Positions 18,628-27,007 are shown, counted from the stretch's first letter. The stretch: DNA of 64,000 nucleotides from Actinomyces glycerinitolerans (GCF_900098745.1 NZ_FQTT01000013.1:1-64000), one strand, 5' to 3'. The notes: generated from the letters alone by a model not told the origin. A program made the numbers and translations.

Positions 18628-19150
18628 ACCACGGTTGCCCGACGTCCCCGAACGTCAAAACGGTGAGATCCTCGGCGTTGGGGTGGACCTGGTGCATATC
18701 TCCGGTCTGGCCGAGCAGTTGCACCAGCCGGGCACCGTCTTCGCCGAGCGGGCCTTCACCGCACGCGAGCGGCGTGACGCCGCCCGCCGGGCCGACGTCA
18801 CCGGCTCGGCGCAGGCCGAGCACCTGGCCGGCCGCTGGGCCGCGAAGGAGGCCTTCATCAAGGCCTGGTCCCAAGCCGTTAACGCCAGCGCCGGGCGAGC
18901 GGTCCCTCCGCAGCTGTCGCCCGAGGCGGTCGACTGGCGGGAGATCGAACTGATCACCGACCGCTGGGGGAGGCCGTCGCTGCGCCTGACCGGCGCCGTC
19001 GCCGTCGCCGTCACCGACTCCCTGGGCGACGGCGCCGCGGGCCCGCAGCACTGGCCCGTGTCTCTGACTCACGACGGCGACTGGGCGGCCGCCGTCGTGC
19101 TTTACTCCGCAAGCCGCTCCGCCTCGCTTGACCGCCCCGATCGCGCGTGA
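18617..19150 (+). CDS. acpS: holo-[acyl-carrier-protein] synthase
   Basis: AcpS transfers 4'-phosphopantetheine from CoA to the FAS ACP serine. The core motifs are LGVGVDLVHISGLAEQL (metal Asp) and EHLAGRWAAKEAFIKAWSQA (the xAAKEAFxKA signature with catalytic Glu). Length from ATG 18617 is 177 residues, longer than free-standing AcpS, with a C-terminal extension. In FAS-I actinobacteria acpS normally sits right after fas; here the island intervenes. The ATG lies inside yoeB (11-nt overlap) without a clear ribosome site, suggesting coupled translation. The original N-terminus may have been altered by the insertion. Confidence 0.9.
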   Translation: MGVEPRLPDVPERQNGEILGVGVDLVHISGLAEQLHQPGTVFAERAFTARERRDAARRADVTGSAQAEHLAGRWAAKEAFIKAWSQAVNASAGRAVPPQLSPEAVDWREIELITDRWGRPSLRLTGAVAVAVTDSLGDGAAGPQHWPVSLTHDGDWAAAVVLYSASRSASLDRPDRA

Positions 19151-19172
19151 GCCGCGCCGGCTGCGCCCCTCA

Positions 19173-19194
19173 CCGGTTCTCTGTATCGAACCGG
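19173..19194. terminator. hairpin between acpS and dhaK
   Basis: CCGGTTC (19173-19179) and GAACCGG (19188-19194) form a perfect 7-bp stem with an 8-nt loop, 22 nt after acpS. It could end the acpS transcript or be an operator for dhaK. Confidence 0.4.
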
Positions 19195-19237
19195 ACGCCG
19201 AATGGGGCCGAGACAGTGATCGGCGACTCATCCGCGG

Positions 19238-19243
19238 TACAGT
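19238..19243 (+). promoter_or_regulatory. -10 box of the dhaKLM operon, leaderless
   Basis: TACAGT, then 6 nt, then the dhaK ATG at 19250, with no ribosome site. A leaderless transcript is predicted. Confidence 0.5.
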
Positions 19244-19249
19244 TCTGCC

Positions 19250-20251
19250 ATGAAAAAGCTCATTAACTCCGTCGACGGCGTCGTGACCGACGCGCTGGCC
19301 GGAATGGCCGCGGCACACCCCGACCGCCTCCGGGTGGATGTTGACCAGCACATCGTCTACCGGGCCACCCCCAAGGAGGATGGCAAAGTCGCCATCGTCT
19401 CCGGCGGGGGCAGTGGCCACGAGCCGCTGCACGGCGGGTTCGTCGGCTTCGGCATGCTCGACGCCGCCTGCGCGGGGGAGATCTTCACCTCCCCCGTTCC
19501 CGACCAGGTCTCCGCCGCGACCGCCGCCGTGGACCGGGGTGCGGGCGTACTGCACATCGTCAAGAACTACACCGGCGACGTCATGAACTTCGACATGGCC
19601 GCAGAGATGGTCGCCGCCGAGTCCGGCACGGAAATCGCCACGGTTGTGACCGCCGACGACGTCGCCGTGGAGGATTCCCTGTACACCGCCGGCCGCCGCG
19701 GCGTGGGCGTGACCGTGATCGTGGAGAAGATCGCCGGCGCCGCCGCCGAAGCGGGGCGCTCCCTCGCCGACGTGGCGGCGGTCGCCAAGCGCACCTCCGA
19801 GGCCGGTCGCTCCATGGGCATGGCGCTGACCTCCTGCACCGTGCCCGCCAACGGCAAGCCGTCCTTCGACCTGCCCGAGGATGAGATGGAGATCGGCATC
19901 GGCATTCACGGCGAGCCTGGCCGGCATCGGGACAAGATCGCCCCCGCCAGCGAGATCGCCAAGCAGCTGGTCGACCCCATCCTGGCCGAACTGCCGGAAG
20001 GCGACCGGGGTGTCATTGCGCTGCTCAACGGCATGGGCGCCAGCCCGCTCCTGGAGCTGTACCTGATGTACGGCGAGGTCGCCAAGTTGCTTGACGCGGC
20101 CGGCGTGAAGGTGGAGCGCTCGTTGGTGGGCAACTACATCACCAGCCTGGACATGGCGGGCTGCTCGCTGACGCTGGTGCGCGCCGATGAGGACATGCTC
20201 GGTCTGTGGGACGCTCCGGTGAACACGCCCGGCCTGCGTTGGGGGGCCTGA
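19250..20251 (+). CDS. dhaK: dihydroxyacetone kinase subunit DhaK
   Basis: DhaK binds dihydroxyacetone covalently and is phosphorylated by DhaL-ADP in the cytoplasm. The 333 residues match the family length. [15 protein letters not shown] is the substrate loop, and the His that forms the hemiaminal with substrate lies in GIGIHGEPG (about residue 220). It is the first gene of dhaKLM, and the presence of dhaM shows the PEP-dependent (PTS) rather than ATP-dependent type. The general PTS proteins EI and HPr must be encoded elsewhere. The putP-like gene follows, but a dedicated glycerol or DHA uptake gene is not seen. Confidence 0.96.
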   Translation: MKKLINSVDGVVTDALAGMAAAHPDRLRVDVDQHIVYRATPKEDGKVAIVSGGGSGHEPLHGGFVGFGMLDAACAGEIFTSPVPDQVSAATAAVDRGAGVLHIVKNYTGDVMNFDMAAEMVAAESGTEIATVVTADDVAVEDSLYTAGRRGVGVTVIVEKIAGAAAEAGRSLADVAAVAKRTSEAGRSMGMALTSCTVPANGKPSFDLPEDEMEIGIGIHGEPGRHRDKIAPASEIAKQLVDPILAELPEGDRGVIALLNGMGASPLLELYLMYGEVAKLLDAAGVKVERSLVGNYITSLDMAGCSLTLVRADEDMLGLWDAPVNTPGLRWGA

Positions 20252-20256
20252 GCGCC

Positions 20257-20937
20257 ATGACGACTTCAACTGCACAGACCCCGTCCGCCCCGCTGACGAC
20301 GCTGGCCGCCACGGATGTGGCCGCCTGGATCCGGCGCGCATGCGCCCTGGTCACCGAGCAGGCGGACTATCTGACTGCCCTGGACGCCGCTATCGGCGAC
20401 GCCGACCACGGCGCCAACATGAAGCGCGGCTTGACCGCCGCCGTCGAGGCGCTGGGAGCGGAGCCGGACTCCCCGGCGGCGGTCCTCAAGCAGACCGCGA
20501 TGGCGCTGATCTCCAAGGTCGGCGGTGCCGCCGGGCCCCTGTACGGCACCTTCTTCCTGCGCATGTCCACCGCCTGCGCCAAGCACGAGACCATCGACAC
20601 CGCCGCCCTGGTCGACGCCGTCGAGGCCGGCATTGGCGGCATTGTGCAGCGGGGTAACGCCGAGGCGGGGGACAAGACCATGTTGGACGCCTGGTACCCG
20701 GCCCTGGAGGCGCTCCGTGCCGACACGGACGGCGCCTTCGCGGCCGCCGTCAATGCCGCCGCCGACGCCGCGGCGGCTGGGCGGGACGCCACCGAGCCGA
20801 TGCTGGCGAAGAAGGGGCGCGCCTCCTACCTGGGGGAGCGGTCCGTCGGTCACATCGACCCGGGCGCCGCCTCCACCGCTCTGATCATGCGGGCGCTCGC
20901 CGACGTCGTCTCCGGCCAGACGGCGGACGCCGCATGA
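20257..20937 (+). CDS. dhaL: dihydroxyacetone kinase subunit DhaL
   Basis: DhaL carries a tightly bound ADP that is rephosphorylated by DhaM and passes phosphate to dihydroxyacetone on DhaK. The 226 residues include DAAIGDADHGANMKRG (the Asp cluster holding Mg-ADP), GGAAGPLYGTFF and GDKTMLDAWYPAL. ATG 20257, 5 nt after dhaK, is chosen over an upstream in-frame codon inside dhaK. It overlaps dhaM by 4 nt (ATGA). Confidence 0.95.
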   Translation: MTTSTAQTPSAPLTTLAATDVAAWIRRACALVTEQADYLTALDAAIGDADHGANMKRGLTAAVEALGAEPDSPAAVLKQTAMALISKVGGAAGPLYGTFFLRMSTACAKHETIDTAALVDAVEAGIGGIVQRGNAEAGDKTMLDAWYPALEALRADTDGAFAAAVNAAADAAAAGRDATEPMLAKKGRASYLGERSVGHIDPGAASTALIMRALADVVSGQTADAA

Positions 20938-21353
20938 CGGGCATCGTCGTCGTCTCTCATTCACGCCCGCTCGCCGACGCCGCCGTCGCCCTCGCCAAGG
21001 GGCTGATTCCAGGCCTGGATGCGCCCACGGAGGTGGCGGCGGGCCTGCCCGACGGCTCCCTGGGCACGGACGCCACCGAAATCATGGCGGCGATCGAGCG
21101 CGCCGACGACGGCTCGGGCGTACTGGTGTTGGCAGACCTGGGCAGCGGCGTACTCAGCGCCCAGATGGCCCTGGAGTTGCTGGACCCGGACTTGGCCGCG
21201 CACGTGCGCCTGTCCGGCGCCGCGCTGGTGGAGGGCCTGGTCGCCGCCTACGCGGCGGCCGGCACCGGCAAGGACCTGGATGCGGTACAGGCCGACGCCG
21301 ATGCCGCCGCGTCACTTAAACTGCGGCAGGTTGCAGGCCCCCCACCCGACTAG
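20934..21353 (+). CDS. dhaM: PTS-dependent phosphoryl donor DhaM, EIIA domain only
   Basis: DhaM relays phosphate from HPr to DhaL-ADP. The 139 residues form one mannose-type EIIA domain; the active His is in GIVVVSHSRPLADAA (about H9), and LVLADLGSGVLSAQMALELL is the family core. E. coli DhaM also has HPr-like and EI-like domains, which are absent here, so the protein depends on the general PTS. It is translationally coupled to dhaL and followed 7 nt later by the putP-like gene. Confidence 0.93.
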   Translation: MTGIVVVSHSRPLADAAVALAKGLIPGLDAPTEVAAGLPDGSLGTDATEIMAAIERADDGSGVLVLADLGSGVLSAQMALELLDPDLAAHVRLSGAALVEGLVAAYAAAGTGKDLDAVQADADAAASLKLRQVAGPPPD

Positions 21354-21360
21354 GAGCACC

Positions 21361-22842
21361 ATGACCGAGACGACCTTCCAAGCCATCTCGATGATCATCT
21401 ACTTCGTTGGAATGGTGGCGATCGGCTGGTGGGCCTACGGTCATAACGACTCCCTGGACGACTACATGCTGGCTGACCGCGGGCTCGGGCCCGCGGTCAC
21501 CGCACTGTCTGCGGGCGCCGCCGACATGTCCGGCTGGCTGCTGATGGGGCTGCCCGGGGCGCTGTACGCCAGCGGGCTGGTGGAGGCGTGGATCGCCGTC
21601 GGGCTGACGGTGGGGGCCTGGTTGAACTGGCGCTATGTGGCGCCCCGGCTGCGCTCCTACACGGAGGTCGCCCACGACTCCATCACCATCCCCAGCTTCC
21701 TGGACAACCGGCTGCACGACGACCGGCACCTGCTGCGCTGGGCCAGCGGGGGCGTGATCGTCGTGTTCTTCACCTTCTACGTCTCCTCCGGGATGGTCTC
21801 CGGCGGCACCTTCTTCGAGTCCTCCTTCGGCCTGGACTACCGGCTGGGTCTGACCCTGGTGGCCGCCATTACGGTGATGTACACACTGGTGGGCGGCTTC
21901 CTGGCGGTGTCCTACACGGACCTGGTGCAGGGAGTCATGATGGTGACCGCGCTGATCGCCGTGCCCGTTGTCGGTGTGACGCGCCTGGGCGGGTTGGGGC
22001 CGACCCTGCGGGCGGTCAGTGAAGTCGACCCGCACTACTGGGCGGTGCTCGGACCCACCACCTCCGTGATCGGCATCGTCTCCTCCCTGGCCTGGGGCCT
22101 GGGCTACTTCGGCCAGCCCCACATCATTGTGCGCTTCATGGCGCTGCGCAGCCCGCAGGAGGCCGTGGCCGGCCGCCGCATCGGCATCGGCTGGATGCTG
22201 TTCGCCGTCGCCGGGGCGGCCGCAACCGCCATCGTCGGTGTGGCGATCTACCAGCGCGACGGCGCCGCCCTGACCAACCCGGAGACCGTGTTCATCAGCC
22301 TGGGGCAGCTGCTGTTCCACCCCTTCGTGGCCGGGTTCATGCTGGCCGCCATCCTCGCCGCGATCATGTCCACCATCTCCAGCCAGCTGCTGGTCACCTC
22401 CTCCGCCCTGATCGAGGACCTGTACCGCCAGGTTTTCCACCGGCAGGTTTCCCAGCGTCGGCTGGTCATGTACTCGCGCTTCGCGGTGCTGAGCGTGGCC
22501 GTGATCGCCGCGGCCATGGCCTGGACGCCCAATGACACGATCCTGGCGCTGGTCGCCTTCGCCTGGGCGGGCTTCGGCGCCTCCTTCGGCCCCACGGTCC
22601 TGCTGTGCCTGTACTGGCGGCGGCTGACCGCCACGGGCGCCTTCGCCGGCATTATCGCCGGCGCCGTCGTCGTCATGATCTGGGGCAATGTCTCCGGCGG
22701 GCCCGGCGGCATCTTCGACCTGTACGAGCTCGCCCCCGGCTTCGCCGCGAACCTGCTCGCCGCCTGGGCCGTGTCCCGCGCCGGCACGCCGGACCACGCC
22801 GTCGCCGGCGAGTTCGACGCCGCCGTGGCCGCCGCCCGCTGA
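21361..22842 (+). CDS. putP: sodium/proline-type symporter (SSS family)
   Basis: This is a 493-residue integral membrane transporter of the solute:sodium symporter family with about 12-13 hydrophobic helices. LGPAVTALSAGAADMSGWLLMGLPGALYA (split here as ALSAGAADMSGWLLMGLPGA) is the helix-2 region typical of PutP. FFTFYVSSGMVSGGTFFESS and AIMSTISSQLLVTSSALIED are further PutP hallmarks. ATG 21361 follows an AGGAG site 5 nt upstream. Proline is the most likely substrate by family resemblance. It may be co-transcribed with dhaKLM, which has no obvious metabolic link. Confidence 0.88.
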   Translation: MTETTFQAISMIIYFVGMVAIGWWAYGHNDSLDDYMLADRGLGPAVTALSAGAADMSGWLLMGLPGALYASGLVEAWIAVGLTVGAWLNWRYVAPRLRSYTEVAHDSITIPSFLDNRLHDDRHLLRWASGGVIVVFFTFYVSSGMVSGGTFFESSFGLDYRLGLTLVAAITVMYTLVGGFLAVSYTDLVQGVMMVTALIAVPVVGVTRLGGLGPTLRAVSEVDPHYWAVLGPTTSVIGIVSSLAWGLGYFGQPHIIVRFMALRSPQEAVAGRRIGIGWMLFAVAGAAATAIVGVAIYQRDGAALTNPETVFISLGQLLFHPFVAGFMLAAILAAIMSTISSQLLVTSSALIEDLYRQVFHRQVSQRRLVMYSRFAVLSVAVIAAAMAWTPNDTILALVAFAWAGFGASFGPTVLLCLYWRRLTATGAFAGIIAGAVVVMIWGNVSGGPGGIFDLYELAPGFAANLLAAWAVSRAGTPDHAVAGEFDAAVAAAR

Positions 22843-22852
22843 GACCTGTCGG

Positions 22853-22890
22853 CCGGCCGGGCCGCACCGGATACATGCGGGCCCGGCCGG
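22853..22890 (+). terminator. hairpin after putP
   Basis: Arms 22853-22866 and 22876-22890 pair almost completely (one bulged base), forming a 14-bp very GC-rich stem with a 9-nt loop. A TATCCT hexamer at 22893-22898 just after it could be the -10 box for the next operon. Confidence 0.65.
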
Positions 22891-22923
22891 AGTATCCTGG
22901 TGTTGCTCAAGGGAGAGACCACC

Positions 22924-24345
22924 ATGAAGACCGTCCGCCGTCCCGCCGTCGCCGGAAGCTTCTACCCCGGGGATGCGCGCGCCCTGAAGCGCATGCTCGC
23001 CGACCTGCTCACCCGGGCGCGGGCCCAGCTGTCCGACGCCCCGGCCGTGCCCAAGGCCGTCGTCATCCCGCATGCCGGCTACGTCTACTCCGGCCCCATG
23101 GCGGCGCGCGCCTACGCCCGCCTGGAGGCCGGCCGGGGACGCATCACCCGGGTGGTGCTGCTGGGACCCACCCACCGGGTGCCGGTGCAGGGACTGGCGC
23201 TGCCCGGCGCCGACCAGTTGGCCACGCCTCTGGGGGTGCTGAATGTCGACGCCGCCGGCTGCGCGCAGGCGGCCTCCCTGCCCGGCGTGACCACCGCGCC
23301 AGAGGTACACGCCTGGGAGCACTCCCTGGAGGTGCAGCTGCCCTTCATCCAGACCGTCCTGGGGGCTGACGTCGCGGTGGTGCCGCTGGCTGCCGGGGAC
23401 GCCTCGGCGCGCACCGTCGCCGACGTGATCAATGCGCTGTGGGGCGGGCCGGAGACCGTCATCATCATCTCCTCCGACCTGTCCCACTACCTGCCGCAGG
23501 ACTTGGCCGTAACCGTCGACGAGGAGACCGTCACGCGCATTCTCGCCTTGGACTCCTCCATCCCCCACGATCGCGCCTGCGGCGCCACCCCGCTGGACGG
23601 GATGCTGTTGGCGGCGCAGGAGCACGGCATGCGCGCCGAACTGCTGGGCCGGTGCACGTCGGCCGACACCGCCGGCGATCCGGATCGGGTGGTCGGCTAC
23701 TGCGCCGTCGCACTCCATGAGGCGGCCACCGCAGGTGCCGAGCCCGCCGCGGCCGCGGCGGGTCCACAGGCGACCGAGCCGCCCGCCGACGCCGGAGACA
23801 CGCTGCTTCCGCTGGCCCGCAGGGCGATCGCCCGCGCGGTGGGCGCCGAGGCCGGCACGCCCGCCGAGTTGTTGGCGGGGGAGCGACCCGCCTGGCTGGA
23901 TCGCCCCGGTGCCGCCTTCGTCACCCTGCGCAGCGCCGACGGCTCCCTGCGCGGCTGCATCGGCTCGCTGGAGGCGCACCGGTCGCTCGGCGACGACGTC
24001 GTCGCCAACGCCGTGGCCGCCGCCCTGCGCGATCCGCGCTTCCCGCCCGTGACGGCGATGGAGCTGCCTGCTCTGAACCTGGAGGTGTCGGTACTCACCA
24101 CGCCCGAGGTCATGGATACGCACGATGAGCAGGAGGTGCGCCGTCGCCTGCGCCCGGGGATCGACGGCGTGGTGCTGTCGCTGAGGGCCCGGCGCGCCAC
24201 CTTCCTGCCGCAGGTGTGGGATGAGTTGCCAGACCCGGCCGACTTCCTGCGCCAACTCAAGCGCAAGGCCGGCTGGCCGGCCGGTTTCTGGGATGCGGAC
24301 CTGGTGGTGGAGACTTACCGGGTTCGCGCCTGGGAGGAGTCGTGA
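22924..24345 (+). CDS. Memo-AMMECR1 fusion (AmmeMemoRadiSam system)
   Basis: Two universally conserved but functionally unresolved domains are fused in this 473-residue protein. The Memo domain (about 1-265) keeps the metal-site residues known from human MEMO1 (H49, H81, D189, H192, C244) as H50 (VIPHAGYVYSG), H84 (GPTHRVP), D185/H188 (SSDLSHYLP) and C219 (ACGATPLDG). After an Ala-rich linker, the AMMECR1 domain (about 290-473) has the hallmark LRGCIGSLE. An AAGGGAGA site precedes ATG 22924. The stop overlaps the radical SAM gene by 4 nt. In many genomes the two domains are separate genes beside the same radical SAM enzyme. The substrate is unknown; a redox or radical chemistry role is inferred from the partner. 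Confidence 0.93.
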   Translation: MKTVRRPAVAGSFYPGDARALKRMLADLLTRARAQLSDAPAVPKAVVIPHAGYVYSGPMAARAYARLEAGRGRITRVVLLGPTHRVPVQGLALPGADQLATPLGVLNVDAAGCAQAASLPGVTTAPEVHAWEHSLEVQLPFIQTVLGADVAVVPLAAGDASARTVADVINALWGGPETVIIISSDLSHYLPQDLAVTVDEETVTRILALDSSIPHDRACGATPLDGMLLAAQEHGMRAELLGRCTSADTAGDPDRVVGYCAVALHEAATAGAEPAAAAAGPQATEPPADAGDTLLPLARRAIARAVGAEAGTPAELLAGERPAWLDRPGAAFVTLRSADGSLRGCIGSLEAHRSLGDDVVANAVAAALRDPRFPPVTAMELPALNLEVSVLTTPEVMDTHDEQEVRRRLRPGIDGVVLSLRARRATFLPQVWDELPDPADFLRQLKRKAGWPAGFWDADLVVETYRVRAWEES

Positions 24346-25469
24346 CCGCCTCCGCCCCGCCCGCCTCCAGGCCGGGTGCGGCGGGTGGGGACGCCGGATA
24401 CACGGCCCGCTGGTGGCACCCGCTGCCGGACGGCCGGCTGCAATGCGACCTGTGCCCGCGGCACTGCCGCCTGCGGGAGGGACAGCGGGGTTTCTGCTTC
24501 GTGCGTCGGCGCAGCGGGGAGCGGATCGTGCTGACCGCCTACGGCCGGTCCACGGGTGTGTGCCTGGACCCGGTGGAGAAGAAGCCGCTGAACCATGTCC
24601 ACCCCGGCAGTTCGGTGTTGTCCTTCGGCACCGCCGGCTGCAACCTGTCTTGCAAGTTCTGCCAGAACTGGGAGATCTCCACCGCCCGCTCCATCGAGGT
24701 GCTCAGCGTGGACGCCCCGCCGGGCAGCATCGTCGATCAGGCCGCCCGGTTGGGTGCCCGCGCCGTCGCCTTCACCTACAACGACCCGGTGGTCTTCGCC
24801 GAGTACGCCATCGACACCGCCCACGCCTGCCACGAGCGCGGGCTGTTGGCCTACGCGGTCAGCGCCGGGTGGATCTGTGCCGAACCGGGGCTGGAACTGT
24901 TCGGCGCCGTCGACGCCGCCAACATTGATCTCAAGGGTTTCACCGAGGACTTCTACCGGAAGATCACCGGGGCGCGGCTGCGCGACGTGCAGGACACGCT
25001 GGTGCGCGTGCGCGAGCACACCTCGACGTGGCTGGAGCTGACCACGCTGCTCATCCCGGGCCTGAACGACTCGCCCGAGGAGGTCGGTCGGCTCGCCGCC
25101 TGGGTGGTCGGCGCGCTGGGCGCGGACACGCCGCTGCACCTGACGGCCTTCCACCCCGCCCACCGCATGCTGGACCGGCCGCCGACGCCGGTGGCGACGC
25201 TTCGGCGGGCCCGCCGCGCGGCGCTGGATGCGGGGCTGCACTTCGTGTACCTGGGCAATGTGCGCGACGCGGAGGGTGCGACCACGCACTGCCCCGGCTG
25301 CGGCGCCCCGGTTATCGTCCGCCGCGGCTACACGGTAGAGACCTACGAGCTGGATGCGTCGGGTTGCTGCCGGCACTGCGGGCGGCGGTTACCCGGCCTT
25401 TTCGACGCCGACGACCCCGGCGACTCCGCAGCCGCCTACCCGTGGCGCGTGGCCCCGACGGGCTGGTGA
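24342..25469 (+). CDS. AmmeMemoRadiSam system radical SAM enzyme
   Basis: This 375-residue enzyme has the radical SAM [4Fe-4S] motif C100-x3-C104-x2-C107 in GTAGCNLSCKFCQNWE. An N-terminal cysteine group (C35, C38, C42, C52; CDLCPRHC) and two C-terminal CxxC pairs (near 317-320 and 342-346; HCPGCG, CCRHCG) could hold extra metal sites. DNIDLKG-like NIDLKGFTEDFY and ELTTLLIPGLNDS are shared with pyruvate formate-lyase activase-type enzymes. It overlaps the Memo-AMMECR1 gene (ATGA), so the products are made together. The reaction is not known for this family. Confidence 0.93.
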   Translation: MTASAPPASRPGAAGGDAGYTARWWHPLPDGRLQCDLCPRHCRLREGQRGFCFVRRRSGERIVLTAYGRSTGVCLDPVEKKPLNHVHPGSSVLSFGTAGCNLSCKFCQNWEISTARSIEVLSVDAPPGSIVDQAARLGARAVAFTYNDPVVFAEYAIDTAHACHERGLLAYAVSAGWICAEPGLELFGAVDAANIDLKGFTEDFYRKITGARLRDVQDTLVRVREHTSTWLELTTLLIPGLNDSPEEVGRLAAWVVGALGADTPLHLTAFHPAHRMLDRPPTPVATLRRARRAALDAGLHFVYLGNVRDAEGATTHCPGCGAPVIVRRGYTVETYELDASGCCRHCGRRLPGLFDADDPGDSAAAYPWRVAPTGW

Positions 25470-25501
25470 GCGGCGGCGCGCACGCACACAACCCCGAGGT
25501 C

Positions 25502-25531
25502 CTTTTTCACTTATCCCGGTAAGTGGAAAAG
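25502..25531. repeat. 12-bp inverted repeat, AT-rich
   Basis: CTTTTTCACTTA (25502-25513) and TAAGTGGAAAAG (25520-25531) are reverse complements with one mismatch around TCCCGG. No T-run follows on either strand, so it looks more like an operator or an element end than a terminator. It sits directly before a gene fragment. Confidence 0.5.
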
Positions 25532-25547
25532 ACTTCGGAGAGGGTGA

Positions 25548-25763
25548 CAGATATGCCTGCTGGTCCGCCATCCCGTCCTTGACGTCGCCACCACCGCCCA
25601 GGAACTGAAGGTTTCTCCGCAGAGCGCCAGACGTTCGCTGGCACGCCTGGAGCAGGCGGGATTCGTGGTCAGCTATCAGGTGGCCCCCGGTCGGCGTGCC
25701 TGGCGTGCTCCCGATGTGCTGGCCCTCATGGACCGTGTCACCGCCGGCATACGCCGCCACTGA
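25548..25763 (+). pseudogene. 3' fragment encoding a winged-helix tail (Fic-like)
   Basis: The frame is open from 25548 (after a stop at 25545) and reads HPVLDVATTAQELKVSPQSA, RRSLARLEQAGFVV and GRRAWRAPDVLALMDR. This resembles the C-terminal winged-helix domain found at the end of Fic-family proteins. No start codon precedes the conserved part and no Fic catalytic motif (HPFxxGNGR) is present upstream, so most of the gene has been lost. A MarR-like origin cannot be excluded. Confidence 0.55.
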
Positions 25764-25843
25764 GACGTATCACACTCCCGCCCGTTTCAGGCGAACAGGG
25801 TTGCCACTGCTGGCCCCAGCCACTAATGTCGGTGGTGCATGAA

Positions 25844-25984
25844 ACGTGCTCCGGGGTCGGTGAAAGTCCGAACCGGCGGTGACAGTCCGCGACCCGGTTG
25901 TGTCCACCCGCAGGGTGGGTGCGGTCGGCTGAGCCGGTGGAATTCCGGCACCGACGGTGAAAGTCCGGATGGGAGGAGACACGT
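25844..25984 (+). promoter_or_regulatory. FMN riboswitch (RFN element)
   Basis: All conserved blocks of the RFN element are present in order: GGTCGGTGAAAGTCCGAACC, GGCGGTGACAGTCCGCGACC, the variable hairpin, AGCCGGTGGAATTCCGG and CCGACGGTGAAAGTCCGGAT ending in GGGAGGAGA. The closing P1 stem pairs ACGTG (25844-25848) with CACGT (25980-25984). FMN binding is expected to shut off the downstream transporter genes. It lies 160 nt upstream of the permease start. Confidence 0.96.
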
Positions 25985-26090
25985 GGCGCGCGTCCGGCGT
26001 CGGCGGATCGTGGTGCGTTCCCATGCGGGCGCATCCCGGCCGTAGGCAGCGGCCCCGCGCCGTGCGGCGCTACGCGCGTACCGCCCGTCA

Positions 26091-26122
26091 CCCCGGAGTG
26101 CCCCGGGGCGGGTGCTCCGGGG
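26091..26122 (+). promoter_or_regulatory. probable expression platform hairpin of the riboswitch
   Basis: CCCCGGAG (26091-26098) pairs with CTCCGGGG (26115-26122) around a 16-nt GC-rich loop. It ends just before the GGAGAGGA ribosome site of the permease gene, so it could terminate transcription or block translation when FMN is bound. Confidence 0.45.
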
Positions 26123-26143
26123 GAGCCGGAGAGGACACCGCGC

Positions 26144-27007
26144 ATGACCAGCGCCACCGTCGCCAGCACCGCCCTCGGCGTGGCCGACCGTGAGGCTGCC
26201 CGCGCGCCGCGGCGCCCACGTACCGGATCGTCCCGTCTGCTGCGACCGTTGCTGAACCCACCGGCAGCCCTCGGGGCCGTGCTGCTGCTGGCCTGGTGGG
26301 CGATCACCCGCGCCGGGCTGATCCCGCCGGTCTTTCTGCCCAGCCCCGGCGACGTCGCCCGCCGCCTGGTGCTCGCCTTCACCCAAGGCGGCCTGGCCGG
26401 ATACACCTGGGTGACACTGCGCGAGGCGCTGCTGGGCTGCCTGGCCGCCGCCGCCCTGTCGCTGCCCCTGGCCTGGACCCTGTACCACTCCCGTCGCTTC
26501 TCCCGCGCCGTCCTGCCGTACGTGGCCGCCTCCCAGGCGGTCCCGGCCATCGCCATCGCGCCGCTGCTGGTGGTGTGGATCGGCTATGGGACGGTGCCGA
26601 CCGTGGTGCTGTGCGTGCTCATGGTCTTCTTCCCCATCACCGTCACCGTCCTGCTGGGCCTGCGGGGCCTGGACGCCGACGTCATCGACGCCGCCCGGCT
26701 CGACGGCGCCCACGGGCTGTCCATGCTGATCTACCTGGAGTTGCCCATGGCACTGCCCTCCATTCTGTCCGGCCTGCGCACGGGATTCACCCTGTCCGTC
26801 ACCGGCGCCGTGATCGGAGAGATGACCATGGGCGGAGAGGGCCTGGGCATGGTGCTCGCCTCCCAGCGGCAGACCGTGGACACCACCGGGCTGTTCTCCA
26901 CCATCGTGGTGCTGTGCGTCATCGCCACCACCATCCACTGGGTGCTGCATGAACTGGAGCGCCGCAGCCGCGTCGTCGCCTCCATGCGGGGGCGCCGCGC
27001 CACCTGA
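26144..27007 (+). CDS. ribX: ABC transporter permease, RibX-like (predicted riboflavin uptake)
   Basis: This 287-residue inner-membrane protein has about six hydrophobic helices and the EAA loop VIDAARLDGAHGLSMLIYLE in the BPD_transp family. It belongs to the ThiX/SsuC-like group. The FMN riboswitch directly upstream makes riboflavin or another flavin the likely substrate, as proposed for RibXY systems in other bacteria. The ribosome site GGAGAGGA precedes ATG 26144. No ATPase gene is found next to it; RibXY loci described elsewhere also often lack one, so a shared ATPase is assumed. Confidence 0.85.
   Translation: MTSATVASTALGVADREAARAPRRPRTGSSRLLRPLLNPPAALGAVLLLAWWAITRAGLIPPVFLPSPGDVARRLVLAFTQGGLAGYTWVTLREALLGCLAAAALSLPLAWTLYHSRRFSRAVLPYVAASQAVPAIAIAPLLVVWIGYGTVPTVVLCVLMVFFPITVTVLLGLRGLDADVIDAARLDGAHGLSMLIYLELPMALPSILSGLRTGFTLSVTGAVIGEMTMGGEGLGMVLASQRQTVDTTGLFSTIVVLCVIATTIHWVLHELERRSRVVASMRGRRAT

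Noticed and set aside
21316..24255. 979-residue open frame on the minus strand
   Set aside because: It is antisense to putP and the Memo-AMMECR1 gene and is rich in His, Gly and Gln, typical of reverse frames in high-GC DNA.
25502..25531. Terminator of the radical SAM gene
   Set aside because: No T-run follows the stem on either strand and the stem is AT-rich, unlike other terminators in the window.
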